A stretch of 64,000 nucleotides of DNA from Epiperipatus broadwayi. Taxonomy: Eukaryota; Onychophora; Udeonychophora; Euonychophora; Peripatidae. The notes under the pieces were generated by a model. The model was not told the origin of the DNA, did no database searches, and saw nothing but the letters and a program-made list of their open reading frames with translations. A program made the translations under genes and the position numbers. The DNA lies in contig JAQFVV010006341.1 in the NCBI GenBank assembly GCA_028023455.1, positions 374,001 through 438,000 on the forward strand. The letters run 5' to 3'. This document shows, piece after piece, positions 12,401-27,400 of this stretch (the stretch's first letter is position 1; each line of letters opens with the position of its first letter).

Positions 12401-15400
12401 TTAATTTACAATATAAATTGGAGATTATCTGTATGTAATTAGATAGTAGATAGGTTTTTGTTGTTGTTGTTGTAAGAAGAGATAAAATTAATAAAAAAAA
12501 TTTTTTTTTTATCTTTATTTTGTGATTGTTTTCATTGATAATTCATTCTTTCAAGGTCAGAAAAAATCATGACTCCTGACCTATGGCAGACAGAAATATT
12601 TCTCAGTGCAATACTGATAAATAATTTAAGCTAATCATAATAAGTCCAAAATTAGAACATTTTCAATATTGAATAAAATAATAAGAACATTTTCAATATT
12701 GAATAAAATAATAAAGATAAAAAGCAATAAATTATCTTAAAGCTTTTATAAAACCTGGTGGCGCACATTAAAATTATTTGACAGGAAAATAAATATCACA
12801 AGGATATGGTGAATGAACATCTTATATTTGGATTTGATTGTTACAATACATACTCATATATAAAAAAAACAATACATACAATATCCTATTATGAATTTTT
12901 AAAGAATATAATTTTTCAATGATCCCAATATCTATGTATCCTTTATACATTTTTTAAAAATATTACTCTTTTATTCTTATTTAATTTCTTTTGCATAAAT
13001 TGTTTTGTATTTTTAATAATTACAATTTCATTATAGCTTTAAACATGCATTAATTAATAATAACATAATTTTATTTTTTCAAAATTTATAATTCTTTTTA
13101 AATAACTTTATCTTTTTTAAACTCTTAACAACTTTGTCTTATATTTTTATATTAACCCTTTCTAAACATCACATGATCACCATCTCTTATGCTAGCACAT
13201 AGCTGTTATTAAACAGGCAAAACTCTCCATACAGTAGTGCCACCCTGTGCTGTTGGAGGGTTGCATTAGAACTTAAGATCTAGGTACAGTGCTCTCAAAT
13301 CCAAGGCTTCTCACTGACAAACACCACAAGCCAGAAACTAGTCTGGGGATATTGGATGAGTAGGCACTAGATGGGGATTTTATGCACAAGCCTTATGGCA
13401 TCCATTGATTACTCTGGTTAGCACAAGGTGGCACTACTGTATGGAGTTTTGCCTGTTTATTAACTCCTTCTATTAGCATCTTTTAAAACTACACCTTACT
13501 TTAATTTTCAATCTACATATACTTATTTATTTAATATAGAATATTTTTATAAAATTAATGTGTCCCCAAATCTTTAATTAAAGATAGCTTAATACTTTTA
13601 ATTATGATAGTTTCTTTAATTTTTCTATCCCTTTTATTGTTAGTATAATTAATCATTTTTACAGTATCTTTTTTCAAATTTATATTCCACCTCCAATGAA
13701 TTTTTAAATGGGTGATCTATCTTATTTGTATTGGGTTTATCTTGTATAAATTGAATTATTTATTTCATCTACATAATTACTTCTAATACTATTAGCTTGA
13801 TATGTTTTACACTCAATTTTATATAATTTTTTATATTTTCAACATACTTATTACATTAAATATATTCTTTATTTATATTATTATTACCTTAAATTTTGTA
13901 ATATTGTTAAACTGTTTAATAATCTTACAGATAATTAGATTTATAATTTTTATAATATTATTATTATAAATTTTTACATCTATATATTTATTTTTGTTGC
14001 ATTTATCCTTTTTATGTTTATTTTCTTATATTAAATATTTCTTCAGAAAGTAAATCATGTCAAGTAACACTATCAAAAATAATTTTATAGGCGAAACAAA
14101 AATAATTATATAGGCGAAACTAAGTATAAAAATAATTAATTATAATAAGAATAGAAAGGATAAAAAAATTAAACACACTTTCTTAACTAAAAAGTATTAG
14201 GCCATCTTAAGTAAAGATTTATATTTGAAACCAATAATTTTGTAAAAATATTCTTTAAGTATATATAGATTGAAAATTAAAATAAGATGTAATTTTAAAG
14301 ATTCTCATAAAGATAGTTAGTATAAAAATATAAGACAATTTAAAAATTGCTTTGGTTAAAGTTGCTTAAAGCTATTATCAGTTTGAAAGAGATAAAATTA
14401 TTTAAAAAGAAGTACAAATTTTGAAAAAAGAGAATATATTAATGCATGTTTAAAACTACAGTGAAATAGTTAAAAGAATAAAAAAAAAAAATTCATGTTT
14501 TCTGTTTTAAAACAGAAATGCACTAGAGCTGCAAAAAGCATATGACAGATATGATAAGAGTTTAAACAACTATGAAATGATATAATACTTCTGATAAAAA
14601 CGCTATGAACACTGGGAATTTAAATTAAAAAAGATTATACAACAGTAGTATCTGCAATGTTTGATTCCATGAAACTTAGTTAACAACATTATGTAGGAAT
14701 GTGATGATGTAGGAATACAGTGAAATAATAAAAGTCTTTACATCCTACTATTTATAAATAATTAAGTTATAGAAAAAAAATAAAAGGAAATATATGATGC
14801 AAAAAGTAATAGCAGTAATTAAAGAAAAATCTAAATATTTATTTCGGGGAGCAAATACCAATAATCCAATTACTAAAATAATAATAATTTAAAACAACTA
14901 CAAGATATAATCACACTATAAAATACATTTTAAAAATAAGAAAAAAAATATATCTTGGAATATAAAAACAACACAAATGAAATGGGTGATGGGTAGATAT
15001 GAGGTGATGTGCAAAAAATTTAGAAGGAACATACAAAAAAAAAAAATTAATAAAAACACTTTTATTCACATAAATCTTATAAACAATAAAAACTAAATTT
15101 TCTTTAATTTTCATAAATAAAGGTACGGAGCAATCATGCTTAAAAATGGTCTTAAGTCTTACTTTCTCTAAAGTTTTTTGGACTTTTTATCAAGCAAAAA
15201 TTAAAAGTTAACATTTTTAACTTAATATTTTTCGTTTTGCTACCATGTATATGAAAAAAATATATCTAATTTCTATTTTCATAAAATATAACAAAGAATA
15301 TTTCTAAACATCAATACTCTAGGTTTTTACTTGTGGAAAGCTAAAAAACATGTATTTTTTTAGTGTTTGTAAATAAAAGTGTTTTTTTTTTAAAAAAAGT

Positions 15401-18400
15401 TATATATATATTCTACTTTTTAATTCTATATATGTAATACTGAATTATCAAAATGAGATGAATTTACTTACATTATATTTTGAAAATGTTGAACAAAATT
15501 GTACACATTTAAAATGAAGCCCATATAAAATTAAAATTATTTTCTTTTGCTAAAATTGTTTGCAAACTCTAAAAAAATATATTATCATTGGAAGTAAATC
15601 TGCAAGTAAAGTTTCAACTAGACAGAAAATTAAAAAAACAAAATAAATTAAATAAAACTGTATAATACATACAAAAAAGCAATTGCAGATGAAACGAAGA
15701 GAAAATCACTTTAATCTCATATGGTTATGTAAAAAGAATGAGATATGAAGTGGATACGACCATGAAACAGAAATGAGAAAATCACACACACCAATGAATG
15801 CTAAAATATATATATAAACTAAAACAAAGATACAGAAAATCAATGATATGACAGAGAAGAATAAGAATTAGGCAAAGGTTTGCATCAAAAGATATTCTAT
15901 TCAAAATAATAATGATAATGAAAACAAAAATAGAGAATTAAAATCTAAACTGGAATTAGTTTTATTGTAATAATAAAATGATGATAGATTGGGAATATAA
16001 CAACAACAAAAAAATCTGTCATTGGATAATTTTTGATTAGTCTTCAAGAGATAAAGGTAACGAATGATTTAGATTAAATTCTCTTGCAGAATAATAAAGT
16101 TTGGGAATGATGCTGCGATAAAATCTTGCAAGAAATCTTTAGGAAAAAGGATTGATGGGCAGCCATTTATATTTATTAATAACTCATTAAATATTTAATT
16201 ATTCTCTTGTTTTAATCAAAATTTCTTTGTTTTCTTCAGTATTAATAGATTTTTACATACAAAATTAAAAGTAATGAAATATTAATAAGAAATTATTACT
16301 AAGATAATAAGATTGTAAATAAAACTGAAATGTGTTCACATAAAACATAAACAATACACATATATATTACCAAAAATCGAAGATGTTCCAAATTAAAACC
16401 TGGAGTTTTTAAGATGTGATCCACTAATCGACCAGGAGTAACAACTAAAATATCTACTTTACTGTAATATTTTATTTCTTGGTGAATATTGGCAGTGCTA
16501 AAACAAAAAAAAAAAAAAAAATTAATACACACTAAGAGATTGAAATATGTAAGAATTTTTGATTTAAAACAATTTTTTATTATAAGCCTTTATAATTTCA
16601 AAAACTTCTTAATAAGATGTCCACTTTCTTCTCATCTACAAATCAAATATGTTTTAATTTCAAAATAGACGATTAATAAACATATTTTGTGACACTAAAT
16701 AATTTTTAAAAATGTTCTAACATTTTAAATTAGATCTGCTTCTAATATGTTTTAACTTAAAAAGGAGGATAAAAAATGTTATCATGAAAGATATATAGAA
16801 TGAAAAAAGAAACTTGAATATTTGTTTTATTGACATTAAAAAGATTTTTGATTGGTTGAATGAGATTATTTTGTACGATATTCTACAGAAGAAAATTAAA
16901 GCTAAAGAAATTAATAAAGTTTAAGAGTGGTAGTTGGACAGAAAGTTAGGACTTTTAAATCCACAGAATATTGGACACAATGATCAAGAATATAATTGTA
17001 CAGTGAAACAAGCCTTCAGTTATTCTATGACAGAGCACAGTTAGAGACTAGTTATTTTATTTGGAATGTTACTTTACAAAAAGAGGCATGGATTATTAAA
17101 AAAAAAAAAAAGTCTGATATCTCTGAAAGTATGAATTTGAAGAGAATGAAACAAATAAATTAAAAAGATAAGTTTAAAAATATGAAAATGCTAAATATTA
17201 TTGAAAAAATTTAAAATAGTAATTTGATTAACTTATTATTTAAAGATATAGAAATTTATGATATGGATGAAATAGGAAGCAGATTGTTTGAAAAATTATT
17301 ATAATTATCAACCATTATTAGTTGACTTTCACATATTTTAAATATATATATTGTGCCCTTATTTATAGGTCATAATAAGGTAGAATGGTCCAATTGCTAA
17401 AAAATTTTAAATTTTAAAATACGTTTGTGTAATATATTGATAATTGTATGATCGATTAGATTTTATAGTACAATTTAACGCTGAAAAATACCTAGTATGT
17501 AAAAGTGTAATGGATTATTTTAAAAGAACAGTTAAATAAAGCTTAATTATATCCTTGCTTATGGTTGTAAAAGCTGGCCATATAAAATAATACAGCTATA
17601 AATAGTTAAAAGTATATTAACAATTCAATTGTAATGTTTTAAAACTAATAAATTAAATAAACGCTATATGTAATATTATAATTATAATTAATATTCAAAT
17701 TTAATCTAATATATTTTAAGAGAAACTTTGGGGATGGTGAGAATTATATTTAGTTCTACATTTTTAAATTATTTTCCAAATTTTTATAAAATATATCAGT
17801 TTTGGTAATTTAGACCGAGACGTAAATTAAAAAAAAAAATCAAATCATCTGATAAAGTTAGTAATCATGTGACTGTATATTATATACCTTCACACACACG
17901 CTTGTTAGAATATAATAATAAAGTTTGTGAATTATAAAACTAAATGTAATTGCTATCGATCGTTAAAGTAAAAGTTAAAATATTAAATGTTATTTTAATA
18001 ATTGTTTTAAAGTTTAAATGATTTTGATAAAACTATAATTGAGTTTAAAAATACTATTCTAAGTAATATTTTAAAACATGACGTCATAAATTCTTTATTT
18101 TAAAAAGTTTAATCTATTATAAAACTAAAAATGTGTAAATTTGTTCGCGCTAAAAAAGTCATTAACCAATCAACGGAGGTATTTTAGCAGACGAAAAATA
18201 GGAATTAGACAGAGCGGGAAAAAGAATGTGTAAGTAAAGGAAGGAGGAACATATTTTTTTAGCTGTATAAGATCGTAAGCTAGAAAAAGTGTTATAGTTT
18301 TTAAAAAATTTTGTATTTATTTTTAAAAGTTTTGTTTTAAAATATAATATTTTGAACTGCCTTTAAATGGAAGGCTAATTTAAAAGATTTCTTACCAGGA

Positions 18401-21400
18401 TTTTTTATTCAAGTTTAGCCGAAACCTTGCAGTAAAAATGGAAATACTACAGAAAAAAGTACCTAAAAGTATTGATAAAGTAAAAATAATTGTAAAGTGC
18501 CTTGAATACAGTTTATTTGTGATCAACCAGAAAATCATTAGAACTCAGATAAATATAATTTGGACATTATACCGAAAACTTAAAAGAAAAGTTATTTGCC
18601 GTCAGGAAAAATTATGACGCACAATTTTAAAAGGCTACTCCGATTTTTTTTTTTTATTCTTCCCTATGGAAAAATTAAGAGGCGTATATCATAAAGAAAA
18701 AATTATGTAAAAGTTATAATGGAAAAAGAATGTTTGTCTTTTTTTAAAAGAAACATTACAAAGTATATAGTACCAGAATTTTAAAAGAAGTAAAAAAGTT
18801 ACAGAATAATAATATGAAAGAGCTATTGTGTTTTTATGGAAAAGGAACCGAAAACTTTCTCTAAGAAGAATTAAAAATATTATAAAGTGTTCATTGGAGA
18901 AATGATTAATAAAGATAAAGATTTGGAAACTATAAATCTAATTTACTTAATGAAATGAATCCATGGAAACAGAAAAGTTTTATTGAATATTTAAATCAAA
19001 GTAATGAGAAGATGCATCGTAAAAGTCGCGCGGGAGAAAATATTAGCAGGAAATATTAGAAGAGAATATTTAGAAGTTTTCTTTACGGGATTAACTAATA
19101 TCATAATTAATAATTGTATTAAATATTATAAAAACCAAGGATTATCATTCAGGAATATTTATTGAACGAAGTAATATTTGTTTTACCTTAAAATTGAACA
19201 AGCAGGGAGAGGAACATTAAGTGAATGGAAAAGAAATGATAAACAATTTTTTTTTTTGGCTTTAGTATGAACAGTTTTTCAAGAAATTTTGATGAAGGAG
19301 TACAGTAAATATAGTTTGAATATTTTTTACTAATTTATTTTAAAAATATAAAATGTTATGTGAGATTAGGGAAAACATAAAACATAAATTTATTAATATT
19401 AAAATTTAAATATAATAACTTGATAAAATTATAGAAATAGTGTTTAAATAAAGTGTATGGATGTGAATCTTATATCTGCAAGGATCAAATGGATGGTGAA
19501 GCCTACGGAACGCGATCGAGGAAATAAAGATCGTTTGGTAATTTTGATGGTTATTTATAATGCATAATGTATTTTTTTTTTAGATCATCTGTTGACTTAA
19601 GAATGAAGTGTGAAAGTCTTAATTATATGCACACATTTTATGCAACATTTTAACATATAATGAGATAGGAGTAATTCGGAATATGCATGCAACAATTTAT
19701 TTAAAGTATATTAATAATATAATTTAACAGAACAATTGTGTGATTCTTTTGAACTTTCATGTGATAAAGTATTCAGATATTTAAATAGTTGTATATGATT
19801 AAATATACGGAGGAAAGTAGTAAAAAGATTTTCTTATAGAACAGTGGAATAGTTTTAAAATATCAATGAATTTTATTATTGTTAGTAATGCAGATATGTA
19901 TTTGTCGATGTACAGTATAGAAAAATCTTGAGAAATAAGATCGGATAGTGACTTGGAAATACTAGTGGAGAGGAAACCAAGATGATGTGTTTTTTATAAG
20001 AAATAGGAAAATATAAGGGATTTGGATCATATTTAGTTTTGTGTGATTTAGTATAGTTAACAAAGTCCTATGACTGAACACATATGGTTTGGACAGTGTT
20101 TTGCATATCTTTAAACTTTTGATGTTAGAATAAAGCTGAAGAAATAGCTTTAGCATCATTCCTATGATAGAGGTTGGTAGACAGGTAAAGGTCACTCCTC
20201 TATAATGTCTTTTACTTCACTGTACCATGATTGTCAAGGTATATGACAAGTAATATTCTAGTTGTATTTTGATCCTATGCATCTATCTTCACTATCCTTA
20301 TTTCGTGAATCTGCATCGGTCAGAAAGATATTTTCAAAGAAATAATGAATAAAATAGAACTGAAGATATGTTATCGTTTATGTAAGAATAGTTTATTTAC
20401 TTGAATGTATAGAATTGTGTAACTTTAAAATTGAAAGTCCAAAATATCATAAAGAGAGAAAGAATCATATAATACATTGTAAAATTAATTCAGAAATGAA
20501 TATAAGATTTTGAAAAGAAATCTAAACCAAGTATTTTAAAAGTGATAATAAAATTTGAAATTTTTTTTAAATATTAATGTTGGAGGGAATGAGTATTGCA
20601 TATTTATCAAGAGAAAATTCAATAAGGTATAGTAAACATATACTTGGGCATGGTATATTAATAGTTATAATTATATCATCCAAAGTAAGGCTTGAATGAA
20701 AATATTAGGATTAATAAACATCGGATAATGAATATTAAAAACCTATAACCGAATGTGGAATAATGTTTTGACTTTGTAAGATTCCATACAACCAATATGA
20801 AACTAAATTTTATTATTTTGTAGAATTTTATTACGAATGTAAAATTTTGTAAAAATGTAATTTTAATAATATTAGGGATGAAAAGTGTTTGTGATAATCA
20901 TATAAGAAATGCATTTTGTAATAAGCTAACCATAATAATAAATCAAGTAATAATGCTGTATTTTCTTAAGTGTTAAAAAAATAAGATTTAACTAGGAAAA
21001 GTAAATAATATTTTGATTTTATTTTATAAACTAATAAACTAAGTTGAGATATGAGAGTAAGGGATATCCAATGTATATAGTGTAAAAATATTGTTAATTT
21101 ATTTATGTTGTTAATAAACTTTGTTTTAAATTTGTTTTAAAGTTTTTGTGTCCGCGTTGTTATTTCTCCACATGGATGCATGAAATCACGATACACTTAT
21201 AATTGAAACAGACATATAGATTTTGCACAAAAGGTAGACATAAAAGTGTTATAAGAATTTTGAGAATTTATTGGTATGTTAAAAATAAAAGATCATAATT
21301 TTATATTATTTATTGGTCATAAGTCGGTTGCCACAATATTATATTAAATTATATGCTAATGTTGCCACATGTATTCTGTTGTCAGATTATTAAAATACTA

Positions 21401-24400
21401 CCACGTAGGTATTTATTTATTTCATTTAGGAAGAAATAAGATTATATTATATTATTATTGTTATTATTATTTTTTATTATTATTAGTTGCGGTGTAGTAG
21501 ATTATGACATAAAATTCCCTTTTCATATTTTACTACCGTAATTTTAAATCAGTTAGAATACAATTTATGAACCTGAGATTTTATTTTATTTTACTTCATT
21601 TTATTTAATTAAGCTAGATTCTTGTTATAAAGAAGATTAAGATATGATTATTATTTTAATCGTAGTGAATAGAGCTTAGAAAGTCGTAAGAATACTATGA
21701 GTTAGTTATTTGGTATAGTAAAAAGAACGAGATAGTGTTCTTATGCCATTGAGGTAGTATCGTGTGGATAAAGGCTCAATGTAGTCTATCTCGTTCCCGG
21801 TATTGTCACTCCATGTCTCATGAAAATAGTAAATATTTATTAATTCATTTTAAAATTGAACCGAATTTGTATTTAAAAATTAGAGCTAGTAATTATTTTA
21901 ATTAATGCTGAATATTTCATTTATTTATTTGTTAACTGAGCTAGAACCCGTAATATTCGTAATAAACAGTATATTTTGGGGTGAGGATGCACGGGGGGAG
22001 GTTAGAATATATATAATCTGTATTTTTTTTTTCCCTTCTTGAATTAATTAAACCATAATAATTGTAATTTTTTTAAAAAAAAATCAATGATCCATTAAAA
22101 AAAATTGAATATATAGCATTTTGTAAAATGGTATGAAAAGAGTTAATAATGATATAAGAAAATATAATTATCAATTGGTAAAGAAAGCTATAGAAATGAA
22201 TAAAGATCCAAACATTTAAGACAATATCTTGGTATTGGAAGTTGTTTCAGCTATAAACTAGAATTATTACTAAAAAAAGAAATGACATTATAAAATGTGT
22301 GAAAGGTTTCTACAAAGAATTATATTGTAATAAAAAGAATCAAGGTATCCTCTGCATATACATCTTCTGAATTGCTAGGTATTTTTAAATGAAGAGATGG
22401 GATAAGCAATTGAATTTATGAAGAGAACAGCTCCAGAAAATGATGTAATTATTCCTGATATTTGAAAAAAAGCAAATAAAAAATTGTTGGCACAAAACTG
22501 TACACTAAATGTCCAAATGATAAAAATGTTTCATATGATTGGAAAAAAGGTAGAAGTAATATTGATATTTAAGAAAAGTGAAATAAAGAAAATATGAGAA
22601 ATTACATAAACTATCAGCCTTCTTAATTCTACACAAAATCTTTATCAAAATATAATTCGTCTAGAATGAAATTTTTTTGGATTCTAACCAATCAAAAGGA
22701 CAAGCTGGAATTAAAAATAGTTTCAGCACAATGCTTAGAGAATCGGATGTTTTTAAAATCTACAAACATTTCTATCCCGAGTAAAGTTTTGGATCATCAA
22801 AATATAAACCCGAGGCATGTCACATTCTGATAAAATTACATGGTGTTATTAAAAAAACTAACTTTGAGAAAAGTGGGTGACAGAATGATTCATAGCTCCA
22901 AAACTTAGTAGTTTTTTTAAGAAGTATATTGTGGCTTAAGTTAGAAAATAATGGGAGAAAAATTAATTTAAGTTATTTAGATTTTGCAAATGATGTTTCA
23001 GAGCTTTAGGAAATATTGCACAAGTTACCAGATGAAAACAAGAAAGTTGGACTAAAAATAAATGTGAAAAAGACTAATATAATATTCAACAGATTTTCTT
23101 GGAAGAAAATAAAAATTAATAATCATGAATTAGAATAAATTATCAGTTATAAATATCTTGGTTAGATTTTTAATACAAACTGAAATATAATGGATGAAAT
23201 TAATCATAAACTTAGATGAAATGCTTTTGATAGAAATAACAGTATAAAAAGAAAATATGCCTATGCATTTAAAAAAAAATAAAAGAAGATATTAATATAT
23301 GTGCTTTACATGTTCTTATTCATGGACCCGAGATTTGACACTTAACAGAAGAGCAATAAAGAAACTTCAGACCACTTAACCAAGTATGGAAGAGAGGTAT
23401 GTTAAGAATAACAATACAGATTGAAAATGAAATATATAGAGATTAGCAAATAAACAGGTATCAGTGACATTATTGAATATTGAACTGGAGCTTGTGCTGG
23501 AAATATTGCTAGAAGAAATAATAATAGATGGACGGTTGATTTTAATTGGCTATTAAGAAATTGTAAAAGACCTATAAAGAGATTACACTTCGGATGGATA
23601 AATGAATGAAGTAAATTTGCTGAGGAGAGTGTGTGTGAAAAAATAGGTTTAAATTTGGAGAATGGATTGACAATGGTTAATAATATTGATGATGATAAAT
23701 TGTATAATTTTTAAGAACTAAAGATTAGTTTTTATAAAATTATTTTATTTCCTTTTTGCATTTCTATGGAAAACTAATTACTGCTGTTAAGTTTTGATAA
23801 ATATTATGAGTCTAGGTCACGATATTCCAAAGCTGTGATCACAGAAGAAATGCTCATGAGTTTGGGATGAAAATGGATGCAAATAAAAATAAACCAATAA
23901 GATGATGAGAAGAAAATGTTAATAATATACATTGGTTTTAGGCAGTTATAGACTAGGGTAATATTTTTAAATATATGGGCAGAGAATGAACTGACGATAA
24001 ATGTAGCAGTAAAAAAAAAATCAGAAATGAATTACAAAATGCTTCTGAGACCCGTCACAGATAAATGACTGTTAATATTTTTCTTCAAGTGTGGTTTTAT
24101 ATAAAATAGAAACAAGGTTAATTAAGATAAGAATGAAGAAAAAAGATTAAATATTTGACTTGAATTTTGAAAGACAAAATTAAGATTACTTGTTGAAAAT
24201 ATGATGAAACGACTTGGAGAAACTGAATCGGTACATACTTAGAGATGGGGAAATTATTCAAGATATGCTAGAGATGGCAAAAGATTTGTAAAAAATATAT
24301 GAGAAGAAAAATTTGATTAAAGGATCTTAGTGATCTAAATAAATGAGGAATAGACAAAAGAAAAAGCTTTAAAAAGATGGTTTGATTAGACTACCTTTTG

Positions 24401-27400
24401 GCACATAAGAAATAATGATGATGATAATGATTGAAAAGGTTGATAGGCAAAAGAAAGATATAAAAAAAAAGTTGATGAAAGAAAGAAAATTGCAAAAAGT
24501 GTTCGAAAAGCAGAAAAAAAATTATCAGAAACAAGATTGATAATAATGATTGGCTGTAATAAACTGGAAATTTTATAAAATTAAATTAAAGTAATATAAA
24601 AACTAACCTTTCCTGGATCAGCTGCTTCTGCTCATTGAGAAACTGTAGTTTCGCTGTTGCCAGACCAACCTGGGAAACACAGTAACATTAACAACTTTAG
24701 ACTTTTCAAAAAAAAAAATAATAGAATGATAAAAACGATATAAGAAAGAATAGATGTGATTAAACAAAAAACGATACAATTTTTAAAATGAATCAGAAAA
24801 AAATAAATGAAAAAAAAAGTACTCATAAACCTATCCAATACAGAAGACAATATATTCATTCTTATGTCTCTTTATAAATAATTAATTCCCACAGCTTACT
24901 ATATATATTGTGACAGTCAGATAATGTATGTTGGCTTAACCCAGTTCGAATACTAGGCGAAGGTACCTCGGGGCCACTCATACGCGAGATATTAAATCAA
25001 GAATACTATGACCCCTGCCCTCTTCGTATATTCTCGAGACTAACCCACGAACCAACAACACTATCTGAGACACGCATAGATATTTTCTTCCCGAGCCACG
25101 AGCTTAGCATCAGCGGGATACATGGACAAAACCACCTGCGGAGCTTAAATAGTTAAATTGCAAAAATACTTAGAAATATGTGTTCTGCGTGCCTGGATCA
25201 TTTGAAAGTAAAACAAAGCATTAAAAGATAACTAGCAAACGCAAGCTTTTTAGTGAAATAAATATCTTTAATAAATAACATTTGAAATATTATTAATAAT
25301 TTAATGGCCTTCGCTATTCCCCGAAATTTCTGAATAATTAATGAGACAATGAAAACCCGATTAATATACTTGCGGTCTAAATCTTTCCTTCCCAGTTTTA
25401 TTAAACATTGTCAACTCGAATCTGCTCGATAATGTGTAATAATAAAAATTTTCCGCAAAGCAGTTTCTAATTGCTTTGCACTAAAACAGAGTTTAAAACT
25501 ATTTAAGATGTATATCGCTAAATCTGACATACGTAAGAAGCTAATGGCGAACAAAACAAGCGTTATCGAGATCAAATTGGCAAACAACAAAACAGAAAAA
25601 AAAAGAAACTTACTCGTACTAAATTTTACAAGTATGAATAAAACTGGAAAGGGATTTTTATATAAACAATTAACTAATAAACTTAACCGCAATGAAATTA
25701 AAATATTTACACATGGGAGTAATGAAGAATAGCGAAGAAAAGGGGTTAAATATCTAAGTAGATGATCACATATACATATATCTAACTAGTCTAATAAAAA
25801 TAGTTACATTATAAATATCATTAAGCAAACATTTCATAAATATTCAAGAAAGCAATTATAAAAAGTATGGACAAAAAGGGTAGCATAATGAATAGTTCAT
25901 GAGGAGAGATATGATTACCGTCCTTATTCCTTGGTCATGTTCCATCGACGGGCGTAGCTTGATCCGTCTGATGAGATGTGTTCGACCGGACAAGGAAAGT
26001 GGAAATCAGTAGCATGGTTTCACAAAAAGTCCTCCAGACACGGCACAGAGTTCAGATAATGATTGAGTAAATACTACGGCATTTTTCTGGTATTGAGGAC
26101 CCCGGCGATAGGCAAAGCTATTTATTTGCCTAGCCGAGCATATTAGAATCCATCATACTTATACGATTTTTAGCTTGAGCAGGTTCAAACTTCTTCATGA
26201 TTTGTAGACGATAATTGTAGACTTTTTGGAATAAAATCACAAACAAAATCTGACAGAGTTCTCCTAAGAGAAATCTGAATGCACCTTGCAATAGCAGATC
26301 TGAATGAAACTTGCAATAGCAAAATCTTGAATCAACCTTGCAATAGCAAAATCTGATATCACTCTTCCAATAGCAAAATCTGAATGAATCTCCTCTTTTG
26401 TTCTCTCCCTTTTATAACTTTTTCTTAGCTACCTTCTATTGTTTGTATGATCTGAGATCTTGATAAGCCTCCCCAAGCTCCTTTGTTTCAAAGCAACATT
26501 TTCTAAAAATAACTTTTACTTTTTTACTCTAAATTTCTTTCTTTAAAGTTTGAATTCTATTAACTAAAAAGAAAGAAAGAGAAGGCCATCTTTAATTTGA
26601 CTTGAATGGGCTTAACTAATTAAAATATACATTCTTTTAGAAATGTTGGTGGGCTTATCTCAAAATTAAATCATACTAAATATTTTAACAAAATTTTAAC
26701 AACAATATATTATTATTTTTTTATAGTAGAATAAGCATTTTATTTCAGCAGAATTTTGCATTAACTCATATATATACGCTAGATGTATATATATGTTTGA
26801 CTAATAGGTTAAGCAATTTTTATTAATAGAATGAAATTTATTTAAAACAAAATATTTAAATGTAAAACACATTTGATAAGCATAATTATTTTTAACTCTA
26901 ATGCAAAACCCTGCTGATATTGAACTATAAACTTAATTCAGGTCTACAATACTAATTAAGTTTATAGGAAGATGTGAAGCATGGATCGGGCTTCAGATCC
27001 ATTGCTTCAATATATATTAATTCAGCAAAGAAATATAAAAATATAATTTTGATTAAATATATACAAATATACTTAAGAAATGTTGGTTTTACTTAATAAA
27101 TTTTCACTAACTTGAATTCTATAATATTTACCTTCAAATTTGTACCTTGACAGAAAGTCTGAAAAACATTACAAACTTGCTCGGCTAAATTCTGATGTGG
27201 TAAAACAATAAGCGCTTGAAGTGCATGGATTTTAGAATCCAGCAGAGCCTAAATAAATAACATTACAATGATATGAAATAAAAAAAAAAGATAAACCTCT
27301 GTTTACATACCAAATGAATTATAAATAATATATATATAACAGTATCCTAAAAACCAATAAAATAAATATATAATCATAATTCATAATCCAAAAATAATAT

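Noticed and set aside
25411-25732. Overlapping frames of 93 and 74 codons on opposite strands
   Set aside because: No start context, domain or splice support, and both are composed mainly of K/N/I or F/L/S codons expected from AT-rich DNA.
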